A stretch of 64,000 bases of DNA, taken from assembly GCF_040409805.1 (NCBI RefSeq), contig NZ_CP099572.1, positions 1,240,001 through 1,304,000 on the forward strand. The letters run 5' to 3'. The first letter of the stretch is position 1; every line of letters starts with the position of its first letter. Below are positions 34,483 through 43,857 of this stretch, one piece after another. The position numbers and the translations under genes are program-made. The notes below the pieces were generated by a model that saw only the letters and a program-made list of their open reading frames with translations, did no database searches and was not told the origin of the DNA. Source of the stretch: Polynucleobacter sp. MWH-UH23A. Lineage in GTDB: Bacteria > Pseudomonadota > Gammaproteobacteria > Burkholderiales > Burkholderiaceae.

Positions 34483-35847
34483 ATGCCGACAAATGCACCA
34501 AACCAGGCGTCCAACGCCGAAGAATCTACCTCCAACTTCCCATTCGTAGGGTGGTTGCGCGATGTCGCGCCCTACATTCATAGCTTCCGAGAAAAAACCT
34601 TTGTGATCGCTTTTGCGGGTGAGCTCGTTCAGGAAGCTGGTCTTGAGAACCTTATCGAAGATATTGCGATGTTGCACGCTATGGGCATGCGGATCGTTCT
34701 AGTTCATGGCATTCGCCCACAAATTGAAGAACAACTTAAGTTACGCAAGATCAAGAGCAAGTTTGGCAAAAGTGCAATGCACAGCTATCGGATTACCGAT
34801 GCTGCCGCCCTTGAATGCGTCAAAGAGGCTGCCGGTGAATTACGTCTTGATATTGAAGCGGCATTTAGTCGCGGCCTACCTAATACACCAATGGCTGGTT
34901 CACGCATCTCGGTGATCTCCGGGAACTTTATTACTGCGATGCCAGTGGGTGTAGTTGATGGCGTTGATTACATTCACACTGGTTTAGTGCGTAAGGTTGA
35001 CTCTACATCGATCAAGCTCTCATTAGATAGCAATAAGATTGTGTTGCTCTCCCCTTTAGGCTTCTCTCCAACAGGTCAAGCATTTAACTTGGCTTATGAA
35101 GACGTCGCCGCGTCTACCGCTGCTGCCCTAAAGGCCGATAAGCTCATCTTCTTGAGTCCTTATGAAGGTCTTAAAGATGACGATGGCGATTTCATTACCG
35201 AACTCTCGATGCCGCAGATGCAAGACTATGTCATGCAGCATAAAGATCTAGATCTTGGCATGAAGGGAATGCTCAATATTGCTGGCCGTGCGATCCGTGC
35301 AGGCGTTAGCCGCGTGCATTTCTTGCCTTGCAATCAAGATGGTGCATTACTTGAGGAACTCTTTACGCACGATGGTATTGGCATGATGCTTGCCTCATCC
35401 GATATCGAAAACTTACGTGAAGCAAATCAGGATGACGTGGGCGGTATTTTGCAGCTCACTATGCCGCTCGAAGAAGAGGGTATTTTGGCTGCTCGCGGTC
35501 AGGATGTGATCGAACGTGATATCCAGCGTTTCTCCGTCATTGAGCATGACCGGGTACTTTTTGGTTGCGCCGCTCTCTTCCCATTTCCAAATGGCGTTGG
35601 CGAACTCGCCTGCCTAGCTGTTGATCCAGACGTTCAAGGATCTGGTGACGGTGAGCGCCTGTTAAAGCGTATTGAGATGCGCGCTAAGCAAGAAGGCATT
35701 AAGAAATTATTTGTTTTAACCACCAGAACAGAACATTGGTTCTTGAAGCGTGGCTTTAAACGGGCAACAGTCGAGGACTTGCCCGAAGAAAGAAAACAAA
35801 TTTACAACTGGGACCGCAAGTCCATGGTTTTAACTAAAGACCTGTAA
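34483..35847 (+). CDS. argA: N-acetylglutamate synthase
   Basis: First enzyme of arginine biosynthesis, transferring acetyl from acetyl-CoA to glutamate. The 454-residue protein has an N-terminal amino-acid-kinase-like domain (about 30-290, [15 protein letters not shown] and [13 protein letters not shown]) that senses arginine, and a C-terminal GNAT domain (about 305-450, [18 protein letters not shown]) that does catalysis. The ATG at 34483 ([10 protein letters not shown]) is chosen; the open frame extends to 34423 inside hrpA, but that extension has no family resemblance. No Shine-Dalgarno is present. The gene is followed by yggX after 32 bases. Confidence 0.95.
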   Translation: MPTNAPNQASNAEESTSNFPFVGWLRDVAPYIHSFREKTFVIAFAGELVQEAGLENLIEDIAMLHAMGMRIVLVHGIRPQIEEQLKLRKIKSKFGKSAMHSYRITDAAALECVKEAAGELRLDIEAAFSRGLPNTPMAGSRISVISGNFITAMPVGVVDGVDYIHTGLVRKVDSTSIKLSLDSNKIVLLSPLGFSPTGQAFNLAYEDVAASTAAALKADKLIFLSPYEGLKDDDGDFITELSMPQMQDYVMQHKDLDLGMKGMLNIAGRAIRAGVSRVHFLPCNQDGALLEELFTHDGIGMMLASSDIENLREANQDDVGGILQLTMPLEEEGILAARGQDVIERDIQRFSVIEHDRVLFGCAALFPFPNGVGELACLAVDPDVQGSGDGERLLKRIEMRAKQEGIKKLFVLTTRTEHWFLKRGFKRATVEDLPEERKQIYNWDRKSMVLTKDL

Positions 35848-35879
35848 AAGAAATTAAGCAATTAGGAAAGGCATTACAG

Positions 35880-36152
35880 ATGGCACGGATGGTTCAATGT
35901 ATCAAACTCAACAAAGAAGCCGAGGGCTTGGATTTCGCTCCACTTCCTGGTGAGCTAGGCAAACGAATTTGGAATCAAGTCTCTAAAGAGGCATGGGCCG
36001 GTTGGTTAAAGCAACAAACGATGTTGATTAATGAGAATCGCCTTAATATGGCTGACCCGCGCGCTCGCCAATACCTATTAAAACAAGTAGAAAAGCACTT
36101 CTTCGAAGGTGGCGCTGACACAGCACAGGGTTACGTTCCGCCAGCAGAATAA
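35880..36152 (+). CDS. yggX: Probable Fe(2+)-trafficking protein YggX
   Basis: Small cytoplasmic protein of 90 residues that protects iron-sulfur enzymes from oxidative damage and is implicated in iron delivery. The full family pattern is present: [17 protein letters not shown] with the conserved Cys7, then [38 protein letters not shown] and EKHFFEGG. It follows argA at 32 bases and is closed by a 10-base-pair terminator hairpin, so argA-yggX probably forms one unit. Confidence 0.97.
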   Translation: MARMVQCIKLNKEAEGLDFAPLPGELGKRIWNQVSKEAWAGWLKQQTMLINENRLNMADPRARQYLLKQVEKHFFEGGADTAQGYVPPAE

Positions 36153-36160
36153 GCAGTCTT

Positions 36161-36190
36161 AGTTGTGCTGCGCCACAGCACAACTATTTT
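36161..36190 (+). terminator. Terminator of argA-yggX
   Basis: AGTTGTGCTG pairs perfectly with CAGCACAACT around the loop CGCCA and is followed by ATTTTTGATTT. It starts 8 bases after the yggX stop codon and separates that unit from the downstream small RNA promoter. Confidence 0.85.
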
Positions 36191-36222
36191 TGATTTATTT
36201 TTTGCAAACCTGACTTTTAGTG

Positions 36223-36251
36223 TTGACTCAGAATTAAGGCAGGCATAGGAT
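36223..36251 (+). promoter_or_regulatory. Sigma-70-type promoter of the candidate small RNA
   Basis: TTGACT (36223-36228) and TAGGAT (36246-36251) are separated by exactly 17 bases. This is the best -35/-10 pair I see in the window that is not in front of a protein gene. The start point would be near 36258. Confidence 0.7.
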
Positions 36252-36257
36252 GAAACC

Positions 36258-36414
36258 GTAGCAAGGCAGTTGTTGTGTCCTGCTACATTGGCGAAAGCCA
36301 TTAAAAATAAGCGTATCTATGCGCTTATAGGCTAAGGAACGAATTACCTTCCGAGAGCCTGCGCCATGCATATCATGGCAAATAACCCGATGGGGGAACC
36401 CCGTCGGGTTTTTT
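36258..36414 (+). ncRNA. Candidate structured small RNA, family not recognised
   Basis: This stretch of about 157 bases lies between the yggX terminator and rpiA, has its own promoter and ends in a strong intrinsic terminator. No open reading frame of note is inside. Hairpins can be paired by eye: GTAGCA with TGCTAC (36258-36286); TGGC-GAAA-GCCA with a GNRA tetraloop (36289-36300); AAGCGTA with TATGCGCTT (36309-36326, one G-U pair); AGGCT with AGCCT (36329-36360) enclosing AAGG/CCTT; GCCATG with CATGGC (36363-36379); then the terminator. It shows no sign of tmRNA, RNase P, SRP or the long closing stem of 6S RNA. A trans-acting RNA or a known betaproteobacterial RNA family that I cannot recall are both possible. 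Confidence 0.6.
36384..36414 (+). terminator. Terminator of the candidate small RNA
   Basis: AACCCGAT with GGGG pairs to CCCC and GTCGGGTT around the loop GAA, giving about twelve base pairs with one G-T pair, followed by TTTTTT. It lies 20 bases from the end of the convergent rpiA gene and may serve it too. Confidence 0.85.
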
Positions 36415-36434
36415 AATGCTCAGGAAATTGAAAC

Positions 36435-37145
36435 CTAGTAAGTGATCCGACTAACGCCAGTAGCGTTGCTCACTAGAAGTACATTAGCTTTTTCTTTTGC
36501 AAACAAACCAACAGTAATCACGCCTGCTATTTGATTGATTTGCGCTTCCATTTGTACTGGATTGGCAATCTGCAAACCAGCTACATCCAATATCCAGCCT
36601 CCGTTATCAGTGACAAATGCCTCGCTCGGTGTTTGATTTAAATCTGCGCGTGTAGTCTTGGCTAAGCGCAAGCTGACTTTACCGCCCAGCTTTTCTAATT
36701 CACGAGTTACCGCGCCTTTTGCTAGAGGAATGATTTCCACAGGCAATGCAAAGTTACCCAGCACAGGCACCTGCTTAGAAGCATCGCAGATACAAATAAA
36801 TTGCTTAGCCATCGAGGCAATAATTTTTTCACGGGTAAGCGCTCCGCCTCCACCCTTGATCATGTTGCCCTTGGGGTCAATTTCATCCGCACCATCCACA
36901 TAGGCAGGCAGACCCTGAACATCATTAGGATCAAGCACCTTAAATCCATGTTTAAGCAAGCGCTCAGTAGTTGCATTTGAGCTCGATACAGTGCCAGCAA
37001 AATGATCTTTATGCGGAGCTAGGGCATCAATAAAACAATTAGCGGTGGAACCTGTACCTACGCCCAATACTTGACCAGCCGGTAGCTTGAGTACTTCGTC
37101 ACGGGCGGCCTCGCCCACCATTTGCTTGAGTTGATCCTGATTCAT
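36435..37145 (-). CDS. rpiA: Ribose-5-phosphate isomerase A
   Basis: Interconverts ribose-5-phosphate and ribulose-5-phosphate in the non-oxidative pentose phosphate pathway. The 236-residue protein has [15 protein letters not shown] (27-41), the catalytic stretch [27 protein letters not shown] (81-107) with the conserved Asp, Glu and Lys, and [10 protein letters not shown] near 133. It is divergent from transaldolase, a gene of the same pathway, with about 80 bases between the starts. The shared gap carries a 12-base palindrome. Confidence 0.97.
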   Translation of the reverse strand: MNQDQLKQMVGEAARDEVLKLPAGQVLGVGTGSTANCFIDALAPHKDHFAGTVSSSNATTERLLKHGFKVLDPNDVQGLPAYVDGADEIDPKGNMIKGGGGALTREKIIASMAKQFICICDASKQVPVLGNFALPVEIIPLAKGAVTRELEKLGGKVSLRLAKTTRADLNQTPSEAFVTDNGGWILDVAGLQIANPVQMEAQINQIAGVITVGLFAKEKANVLLVSNATGVSRITY

Positions 37146-37183
37146 ATATCCGCCATTTACTGGAACATCGCTTTTAATGCATC

Positions 37184-37195
37184 TATCATATGATA
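37184..37195. promoter_or_regulatory. Palindrome in the rpiA-tal divergent gap
   Basis: TATCATATGATA is a perfect 12-base palindrome about 39 bases upstream of rpiA and 30 before tal. It includes TATGAT, a possible -10 box of tal. It may be an operator or simply promoter AT-richness. Confidence 0.3.
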
Positions 37196-37224
37196 TTCAG
37201 GATATTGACTCCATAGACCCCGAT

Positions 37225-38199
37225 ATGAACAGCACCGCAGCCCTAAGCCAACTCGAGCAACTCAAAAAATTTACCACCGTGGTAGCTGATACCGGCGACT
37301 TTGAACGTATGCAGGCTTTCCAGCCGCAAGACGCGACTACCAATCCATCCCTCATTCTGAAGGCTGCCCAGCAAAGTAACTATCAATCCTTGGTTCGATC
37401 GGTAAAGGCAGCCCACCCAGGTATGAGTGCTACAGATTTAGTCGATTACATTCTGGTCGCATTCGGCTTAGAGATTCTGAAGATTGTTCCTGGACGCGTG
37501 TCCACAGAAGTAGATGCGCGCCTTTCTTTTGACACCAAAGCTACAGTTGCCAAGGCAAAACATTTAATTGCCCTGTATGAATCCCACGGCATTGATCGCA
37601 AACGAATCTTGATTAAACTTGCTGGCACTTGGGAAGGGATTGCTGCTGCAAAAGAACTGGAGGCATCGGGCATTCACTGCAATATGACCCTACTCTTTTC
37701 GCTGGTCCAAGCTGCCGCTTGCGGTGCCGCCAATGCAAAACTCATTTCCCCATTTGTTGGGCGCATCACGGATTGGTATAAAGCAAAATTAGGTAGCAAT
37801 TGGAGTGACGCCAATAATGGCGGAGCAAATGATCCGGGCGTTACATCAGTGAAGCGCATCTTTCACTACTACAAACACTTTGGGATACCTACAGAGATTA
37901 TGGGCGCTAGCTTTCGCAATACCAGCCAAATCCTCGAGCTTGCAGGATGCGATCTTTTAACGATTAGCCCTGAGTTACTGGCTGAATTAAGCGGCAATAC
38001 TAACGCTATTAGTAAAAAGCTCGATGCAGCCAATGCACAAGCAGCATTGAGCGCTGAAAACATTACGCCACTAAAACTAGATGAATCTAGTTTCCGCTTG
38101 CAATTAAACAATGATGCAATGGCAACCGAGAAATTAGCCGAAGGAATACGCAACTTCTGCCTCGATACCGAAAAACTGGAATCTTTGTTGGCCAATTAA
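37225..38199 (+). CDS. tal: Transaldolase
   Basis: Class I aldolase that moves a dihydroxyacetone unit between sedoheptulose-7-phosphate and glyceraldehyde-3-phosphate. From the ATG at 37225 ([22 protein letters not shown]) the protein has 324 residues, usual for the TalB type. The hallmark segments are [27 protein letters not shown] with the Schiff-base Lys, and [25 protein letters not shown]. An in-frame ATG at 37177 would prepend 16 unusual residues and is rejected. No good Shine-Dalgarno is seen at 37225. Confidence 0.96.
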   Translation: MNSTAALSQLEQLKKFTTVVADTGDFERMQAFQPQDATTNPSLILKAAQQSNYQSLVRSVKAAHPGMSATDLVDYILVAFGLEILKIVPGRVSTEVDARLSFDTKATVAKAKHLIALYESHGIDRKRILIKLAGTWEGIAAAKELEASGIHCNMTLLFSLVQAAACGAANAKLISPFVGRITDWYKAKLGSNWSDANNGGANDPGVTSVKRIFHYYKHFGIPTEIMGASFRNTSQILELAGCDLLTISPELLAELSGNTNAISKKLDAANAQAALSAENITPLKLDESSFRLQLNNDAMATEKLAEGIRNFCLDTEKLESLLAN

Positions 38200-38216
38200 A
38201 AGATGTTCTAGAAATT

Positions 38217-38244
38217 AAAAGACCGCCTAAAGGCGGCCTTTTTT
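38217..38244 (+). terminator. Terminator of tal
   Basis: GACCGCCT and AGGCGGCC form a stem over the loop AA, followed by TTTTTT. It lies 17 bases past the tal stop and 17 from the end of the convergent lipase gene. Confidence 0.88.
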
Positions 38245-38260
38245 GGCAAAACTTTTGGCT

Positions 38261-39571
38261 TTAATTTTGCGGACAAGCATTGGCTAACGGCTTACCTGCG
38301 ACCCGATCCTTTACCCATGAAATATAAAACGGCTTAGATGATCCAGGGGTAGTAAAGTGCGATTGCTCACCAGGTAACTGCATTCTTCCGACGTTACCGC
38401 CTAATTTGCATGTTTGATCTTGATATAGCTTATGCATCAATGGAGGGACGGCAGTATCTTTTGTGCCAAAGTAAATCTGAACTGGAGCTACTGGCTTTAC
38501 CACCGGCACACCACCTTTTACCATCGCCTCAGCCCAAGCTAGTGTGTTTACTGGTTTTTGCTTTAATAAGCTGGTATAGCTTGTGCTGTAGTTAAAGTTA
38601 AAAGTGTCGCTAGCAACATGCATACATTTATTGCTGTAAATCTCATTTGCAACTTTTGCACCCTCTTCCGTAAAAATATCTGTTAACTTGAGATTTGGAA
38701 ATGCCGCTTGGGTTCCCCAATAAAACATGGTCGCGTGCGTGAAATTAAAAATACTATCCAAGAACATCTTTTGCAGCTCTTGAATAAATTTATCCGCTGC
38801 GGATTGATCTAATTTACCTGGTGGCGCGAAAATAGATATGTCTTGAGGCGCCAAAGCAACAAAACCAAGCACTTGAAGATTATCAGCTGCTGTACCAGTT
38901 TGCTTAATGTAGTCAGGCATGCCTGCCAACGCAATTGTGGCGCCACCTCCTTGAGACCAACCATAAACTAATGTCTTTTTATTGGCGCCCGTTTCTTTCA
39001 TGGAGGCCGCCGCACGTGCAGCATTGATTGTGTCCATACCATTTGTGGCTGTAACACTGTACTGGTGTCTCCCGCCACCACCCAGGCCTTGGTAGTCCGT
39101 CGCCACTAGAACATACCCCTCTTTGAGAAACTCTTCCAATGCAGGAATACCGTAATCCGTCCAAGAATTACCGCCCACTAGAAAGTATTCATTTAACGGA
39201 ACAGCTGGGTCTAGAACTTGCGATGGGCCACAATTTTGAGCAGAGCCTGTTGTGCCATGAGCCCAGGTCATCACTGGACGCCCTTCTGCTGGTGCAGGAC
39301 CAGCGGGAGCAACAACTAAGCCAGTCGAGATTGTTTTTCGACCAAAGACATCCGAAGAGATATAAGCGATTCTCCAAGCTATTGCGCCCTTAATAGAAGT
39401 CGCAATTTTTTCCTGCTTGATTACTTGACCCAATTTGCCCTCAGGAGCCATCTTCATGACAGAGGCATAAAAGGCTGGTACTGGTGGATCAGCAAAGACG
39501 TCAGTGGCTTTAATTCCAAACACTAAACTGATAGCTAATACAAAAAGGGTTATCTTCATATAAATCTTCAA
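38261..39571 (-). CDS. Secreted alpha/beta hydrolase (secretory lipase family)
   Basis: A 436-residue exported hydrolase with a signal peptide ending near VFA (about residues 24-27). The N-terminal part (FYASVMKMAPEGKLGQVIKQEKI) and the oxyanion segment MTWAHGTTGSAQNCGPS match secretory lipases. The nucleophile is in GWSQGG, and the DTAVPPLMHK and EQSHF segments near the C-terminus supply the likely Asp and His. Members hydrolyse esters or triglycerides outside the cell. The gene is alone; a small DUF2892 gene lies upstream with about 57 bases between. Confidence 0.85.
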   Translation of the reverse strand: MKIYMKITLFVLAISLVFGIKATDVFADPPVPAFYASVMKMAPEGKLGQVIKQEKIATSIKGAIAWRIAYISSDVFGRKTISTGLVVAPAGPAPAEGRPVMTWAHGTTGSAQNCGPSQVLDPAVPLNEYFLVGGNSWTDYGIPALEEFLKEGYVLVATDYQGLGGGGRHQYSVTATNGMDTINAARAAASMKETGANKKTLVYGWSQGGGATIALAGMPDYIKQTGTAADNLQVLGFVALAPQDISIFAPPGKLDQSAADKFIQELQKMFLDSIFNFTHATMFYWGTQAAFPNLKLTDIFTEEGAKVANEIYSNKCMHVASDTFNFNYSTSYTSLLKQKPVNTLAWAEAMVKGGVPVVKPVAPVQIYFGTKDTAVPPLMHKLYQDQTCKLGGNVGRMQLPGEQSHFTTPGSSKPFYISWVKDRVAGKPLANACPQN

Positions 39572-39628
39572 TCCAATTTCAGGTTGTTAAAGCCATGAGG
39601 CCTTTAGTGGAAAGCCCCATAAAAATAT

Positions 39629-39814
39629 CTACTTATTTGCCGTATTGATACCTAACAAGCTATAGGCGCCACAGTAGCCAAGTATGCCCGTTAATAAGGG
39701 GAGAATTCCGACCCAAGCCCACGGCCCAGTAATTCCGAAGCCTGCTAAACCCATTAGCGTGACGCCAACAGTCATACGAAGAACACGATCGGTGTGACCT
39801 ATATTGCATTTCAT
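39629..39814 (-). CDS. DUF2892 small membrane protein
   Basis: A 61-residue protein whose pattern MKCNIGHTDRVLRMTVGV, followed by two hydrophobic helices (about 13-32 and 36-55) with GPWAWVGILPLLTGILGYCGAYSLLGI, is the full DUF2892 (YgaP-like inner-membrane) family. In some bacteria this domain is joined to a rhodanese that handles sulfur; here it stands alone. AAGGAG sits just upstream of the ATG, which supports expression. The function is unknown. Confidence 0.88.
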   Translation of the reverse strand: MKCNIGHTDRVLRMTVGVTLMGLAGFGITGPWAWVGILPLLTGILGYCGAYSLLGINTANK

Positions 39815-39842
39815 ATAAAGCTCCTTGTGTCTTGTTAATTAC

Positions 39843-40607
39843 TTACTTAGCTTGCTTTGCCGCTTTAGTCTGACGCTGTCTAAGTGCTTCATATAAGCAT
39901 ACGCCACTTGCTACTGATACATTCAAACTCGACACTACTCCTTGCATTGGTATGCACACTAGTTCATCACAAGTCTCCCGAGTCAGGCGTCGCATCCCCT
40001 CACCTTCCGCACCCATCACAATAGCAACCGAGCCTGTCAAATCGATTTCATAAATTGATTTTTTAGCTTCATCATCAGTTCCAATTAGCCACACACCCGC
40101 TTCTTGCATTTCTTTCATACTGCGCACAAGGTTAGTAACGGTAATCACTGGCATTACTTCAGATGCGCCGCTAGAGACTTTACTCACCGTAGCATTAATT
40201 GAGGCAGAACGATCTTTAGGAACAACGACTGCATTGACACCTGCGCCGTCTGCAACTCGAAGACAAGCTCCAAAATTATGTGGATCAGTTACCCCATCCA
40301 ATACAAGAAATAAAGGCTTTTCTTTAGTCTCTTCGACATCTTCAACGACTTCGGTAATCGTTCTAGCCATGGTCATTTTTTCTGCCAAAGCAACAACGCC
40401 TTGGTGACGATCATGGCCAGTTAGCTTATGGAGGCGCTCAGCATCCGCTGCATGCAAACGCTCGCCTAAAATTTCTTCGGCCTGCTTTAAAAAATCTCCC
40501 ATGCGTCGATCACGACGACCAGAATCAAAATACACCGACTTCAAACTATCGGGATCAACGCGTAAACGCGCTTGCACCGCATGAAATCCCACTAATATTT
40601 GTTTCAT
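39843..40607 (-). CDS. rlmB: 23S rRNA (guanosine-2251-2'-O)-methyltransferase
   Basis: SPOUT methyltransferase that modifies G2251 in the peptidyl-transferase P-loop of 23S rRNA using S-adenosylmethionine. The 254-residue protein has the substrate-binding N-terminal domain ([13 protein letters not shown]) and the knotted catalytic domain with [29 protein letters not shown] and [17 protein letters not shown]. It follows rnr at 23 bases on the same strand, the common rnr-rlmB pair. Confidence 0.96.
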   Translation of the reverse strand: MKQILVGFHAVQARLRVDPDSLKSVYFDSGRRDRRMGDFLKQAEEILGERLHAADAERLHKLTGHDRHQGVVALAEKMTMARTITEVVEDVEETKEKPLFLVLDGVTDPHNFGACLRVADGAGVNAVVVPKDRSASINATVSKVSSGASEVMPVITVTNLVRSMKEMQEAGVWLIGTDDEAKKSIYEIDLTGSVAIVMGAEGEGMRRLTRETCDELVCIPMQGVVSSLNVSVASGVCLYEALRQRQTKAAKQAK

Positions 40608-40630
40608 ATTTGCTTCGTCTTTTAATTGCT

Positions 40631-43015
40631 TTATTTTCGTCTAGCTCTAGTATTGCGCACTGGCGGCTTGGAACCAGCAGCTTTACCCGCAGACCTACTA
40701 GGCTTGCCACCCTTAGCATTCTTACGACTGGCCTTGCTTTTTGATTGTGTCGTACTCAATGTGCCTGCAGATTTTGCAGCGTTGACATTGATGCCACCTG
40801 ACTTTTGCGGCGTTTTATGAGATGGCCTACTCTTGCTAGAGGCGGCTTTTTTGCTTGGTCTACCCGCATCAGTAGCCAACATCATTTGACGACGGCCGGA
40901 CGCGCCACCAGAGTCAGCACTCGATGCTTTTACCAAGCTAAATTCAATCTTGCGAGCGTCTAAATCTACCCTGCTAACCAATACATGTACTCGATCACCT
41001 AAACGATAACGAATGCCAGTACGTTCACCACGCAGCTCTTGGCGCGCTTCATCATATTGGAAATAATCGCCACCCAACTCCGTGACATGCACCATTCCTT
41101 CAACAAAGAGATTCTCTAGCTGAACAAACAAACCAAAGCTGGCAACACTCGTTACCGTGCCAGCGTATTCTTGACCTAGATGGTCTCGCATGTAGTAACA
41201 CTTCAGCCATGCCTCAACGTCACGAGAGGCTTCATCGGCACGACGTTCATTCGATGAGCAGTGCACTCCTAACTGACCCCAAATCGGTAGAGCGGCATTT
41301 GCGCCTTTTGGAACCTTTGCACCCTTTACTGCGCTCGACTTGGCATCACTTTGGGATTTTTTGGCATTGACTGCATTCTCCCTGCCTTTACCCTTTCGTG
41401 GCAAGGTTAAGTTCAGAGGCACTTTTGGTGGCAGGACTGGCACATAAGGCTTTTTCTGCAGGATGGACTTAATTACACGATGGGTTAGCAAATCAGGATA
41501 GCGGCGAATCGGACTCGTAAAATGAGAGTAAGCAGGGTATGCCAAGCCAAAGTGTCCTTCATTGTCTGGCTGGTACATCGCCTGCTGCATAGATCGCAAT
41601 ACAACAGACTGCAACATATTGGCGTCAGGGCGATCTTTAATCTCCCGCATTAACTTTGCAAAATCCCTTGGCTTGGGTTTTTCACCGCCACCCAATGACA
41701 ATCCAGAGGTTCTCAGCACTTGACGTAGAGTCATCAACTTCTCTTCGGATGGCTCACCATGAACACGATAGAGGCTCAGATGTTTATTCTTTTCAATGAA
41801 ATCTGCAGCACAGACGTTCGCTGTCAGCATGCATTCTTCAATTAAGCGGTGTGCATCATTTCGAATACGTGGCTCAATCCGCAATATCTTCCCAAGCTCA
41901 TTGCTAATGATTTGGGTTTCAGTTGTTTCAAACTCAATAGCACCCCGCCTCTCGCGAGCAGCTAGGAGAATCTTAAATAATGAATACAGATTCGTTAATA
42001 ACGGCCTGAATTGTGCAAATCGCGCAGCTTCAGGGCCCCGACTATTTGAGAGAATCTCCCAGACAGTGTCATAAGTGAAACGTTGCGCCGAATGCATTAC
42101 CGCTGGATAGAATTGATAAGCCAAGACAACGCCATTGTTATCCACCACAGAATCGCACACCATACAGAGGCGATCCACACCAGGATTTAGTGAACATAAA
42201 CCATTAGAAATCTTCTCAGGCAACATCGGAATGACGCGTCTTGGAAAATACACCGAGGTGGCACGTAATAAACCTTCGTCATCCAAAGGTTGACCAGGTT
42301 TAACGTAATGAGACACATCAGCAATGGCCACAATCAGGCGCCATGCTTTTGTCTTGCCGTATACCACCGGCTCGCAGTAGACGGCGTCATCAAAGTCTCT
42401 GGCATCAGCGCCGTCAATTGTGACTAATGGGACATCGCGTAAATCGACACGACCCTCTAGGTCCTCTTGACGCACACTGTCTGGCAAGGCTGCAGCTTCC
42501 TTCATGGCAGCAGCAGAGAACTCATGGGGAACGCCGTACTTCCGCACTGCGATCTCAATCTCCATGCCAGGATCGTCGATCTCGCCCAACACCTCTACAA
42601 CACGACCTACTGCTTGGCGATAACTATCTGGGTAATCAATAATCTCGACACTAACTACTTGGCCTAACTTAGCTTGACCCTGACCTTTAGGCGGAATCAA
42701 GATATCGTGACCAATACGTTTATCCTCTGGCGCAACTATTAGGACACCGTTTTCATTTAAGAGTCGTCCAATAACGACTTTGTTGACGTGTTGAATCACT
42801 TCAACGATCTGCCCTTCTGGGCGACCACGTCGATCCGTTCCTATGACTCTGACATTGACTCGATCACCATGCATGACGCGAGACATTTCTCGTTCTGAGA
42901 GAAAAATATCTTCGCCACCATCATCGGGGATCACAAATCCAAACCCATCTCGGTGCCCTTGAATCGTTCCTAAGCGATCCGCCTGTCGAGGCATCAAGTC
43001 TTTTGCTTTACGCAT
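40631..43015 (-). CDS. rnr: Ribonuclease R
   Basis: Processive 3'-5' exoribonuclease that degrades structured RNA and works with trans-translation. The 794 residues include cold-shock domains ([18 protein letters not shown] near 17-34), the RNB catalytic domain with [13 protein letters not shown] near 207-219 (the Asp cluster), HRVIKSIL near 500, and an S1 domain ([18 protein letters not shown]). A Lys/Ser/Ala-rich tail of about 75 residues follows. A basic insertion of about 40 residues after KKPYVPVLP, before the S1-preceding region, is longer than I expect. The gene is divergent from tRNA-Leu and leads rlmB. Confidence 0.95.
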   Translation of the reverse strand: MRKAKDLMPRQADRLGTIQGHRDGFGFVIPDDGGEDIFLSEREMSRVMHGDRVNVRVIGTDRRGRPEGQIVEVIQHVNKVVIGRLLNENGVLIVAPEDKRIGHDILIPPKGQGQAKLGQVVSVEIIDYPDSYRQAVGRVVEVLGEIDDPGMEIEIAVRKYGVPHEFSAAAMKEAAALPDSVRQEDLEGRVDLRDVPLVTIDGADARDFDDAVYCEPVVYGKTKAWRLIVAIADVSHYVKPGQPLDDEGLLRATSVYFPRRVIPMLPEKISNGLCSLNPGVDRLCMVCDSVVDNNGVVLAYQFYPAVMHSAQRFTYDTVWEILSNSRGPEAARFAQFRPLLTNLYSLFKILLAARERRGAIEFETTETQIISNELGKILRIEPRIRNDAHRLIEECMLTANVCAADFIEKNKHLSLYRVHGEPSEEKLMTLRQVLRTSGLSLGGGEKPKPRDFAKLMREIKDRPDANMLQSVVLRSMQQAMYQPDNEGHFGLAYPAYSHFTSPIRRYPDLLTHRVIKSILQKKPYVPVLPPKVPLNLTLPRKGKGRENAVNAKKSQSDAKSSAVKGAKVPKGANAALPIWGQLGVHCSSNERRADEASRDVEAWLKCYYMRDHLGQEYAGTVTSVASFGLFVQLENLFVEGMVHVTELGGDYFQYDEARQELRGERTGIRYRLGDRVHVLVSRVDLDARKIEFSLVKASSADSGGASGRRQMMLATDAGRPSKKAASSKSRPSHKTPQKSGGINVNAAKSAGTLSTTQSKSKASRKNAKGGKPSRSAGKAAGSKPPVRNTRARRK

Positions 43016-43156
43016 TTAATTCCTTTGGCAATCTTTGCCTTATTTATATCTACTGATATCTATTATTGTTATGAATAAGGCTACTGTATCAAACCACTGA
43101 GTCCGAAGGGAAAAAGCCAAAATGGGTAAGGGGGAAACCTAAAATGACCGCCCCTC

Positions 43157-43162
43157 TATAAT
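43157..43162 (+). promoter_or_regulatory. -10 box of tRNA-Leu
   Basis: TATAAT with a perfect match lies eight bases before the tRNA, placing the start of transcription almost at the mature 5' end. The -35 region (about 43134-43139) is poor. Confidence 0.5.
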
Positions 43163-43170
43163 GGTGGAAT

Positions 43171-43257
43171 GCCCAGGTGGCGAAATTGGTAGACGCACCA
43201 GCTTCAGGTGCTGGCGATCGTAAGGTTGTGGGGGTTCGAGTCCCTTCCTGGGCACCA
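43171..43257 (+). tRNA. tRNA-Leu, anticodon CAG
   Basis: The acceptor stem GCCCAGG (43171-43177) pairs with CCTGGGC (43247-43253), followed by discriminator A and an encoded CCA. The anticodon arm CCAGC-TTCAGGT-GCTGG gives anticodon CAG, reading CUG. GGTTCGAGTCC forms the T arm. The long variable arm and the overall length of 87 bases with CCA are typical of class II leucine tRNAs. No integrase or repeated 3' end follows, so it is not visibly used as an integration site. Confidence 0.97.
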
Positions 43258-43318
43258 AACACCTCAAACGACTTCATACATTCCAAAATGGGGACGATTA
43301 TCGCCTTTTCAAGACCCC

Positions 43319-43816
43319 TTAGAGCCCCATGGTCCTATGAAGAATTTTGGGCTTCATCTCCTCCCAAAGGCTTTCAAAATCCTCGATTTTTTCCTCTGAG
43401 AGTTTTATAGGGTCATAGAGATGACCAAAAACAATCGAATCTCGTTTAACCAGGGTCTTTTCAAACTCACTAAGGCCAATGGGCTTATCCTCCATATCGC
43501 GAGTTAGCTCAGCAGAACAAACAATTGCCTGTTCATCGTCTCGGTCAATCACTGCAAACTCAATAAATTGCTGATTCTTCTCAACAATAACCAAAGTTCC
43601 CCTGGCATAGGTAACTGCATCATGCTCTTTAACGATGTAGGCCAAGAACTGATCCTCGTCTGCGCGTTCCATCTGTAAATCATCAATAAAGAATAAATAC
43701 TGATCGCCATCACTGTTAACCATAGTAAACACCTTGGGTGTGGCTCCATGACCCAAAACAATATTGCGGTAATAGTTAGAAACTTCAACAGCGAGATTTT
43801 CAGAAAAGAGATGCAT
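43319..43816 (-). CDS. Hypothetical protein, acidic, 165 residues
   Basis: I do not recognise this protein. It has no signal peptide or membrane helix. It is rich in Asp/Glu and seems alpha/beta: [48 protein letters not shown], then [29 protein letters not shown]. The even pattern of short strands and the preserved frame suggest a real gene, as does its location in line with the DUF4239 and hydrolase genes. It lies 41 bases downstream of the DUF4239 gene. It could be a small effector or binding domain; no function can be given. Confidence 0.7.
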   Translation of the reverse strand: MHLFSENLAVEVSNYYRNIVLGHGATPKVFTMVNSDGDQYLFFIDDLQMERADEDQFLAYIVKEHDAVTYARGTLVIVEKNQQFIEFAVIDRDDEQAIVCSAELTRDMEDKPIGLSEFEKTLVKRDSIVFGHLYDPIKLSEEKIEDFESLWEEMKPKILHRTMGL

Positions 43817-43857
43817 GACGGGTAGATTCGATCAATGTATGACTTGGTTGGTAAATT

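Noticed and set aside
36258..36414. The small RNA as 6S RNA, tmRNA or SRP RNA
   Set aside because: The ends do not pair in a long closing stem, there is no tag-peptide frame or tRNA-like end, and the SRP loop motif is missing.
43171..43257. tRNA-Leu as an integration site for a mobile element
   Set aside because: No integrase, no repeated tRNA 3' end and no mobile genes follow in 43258-47673.
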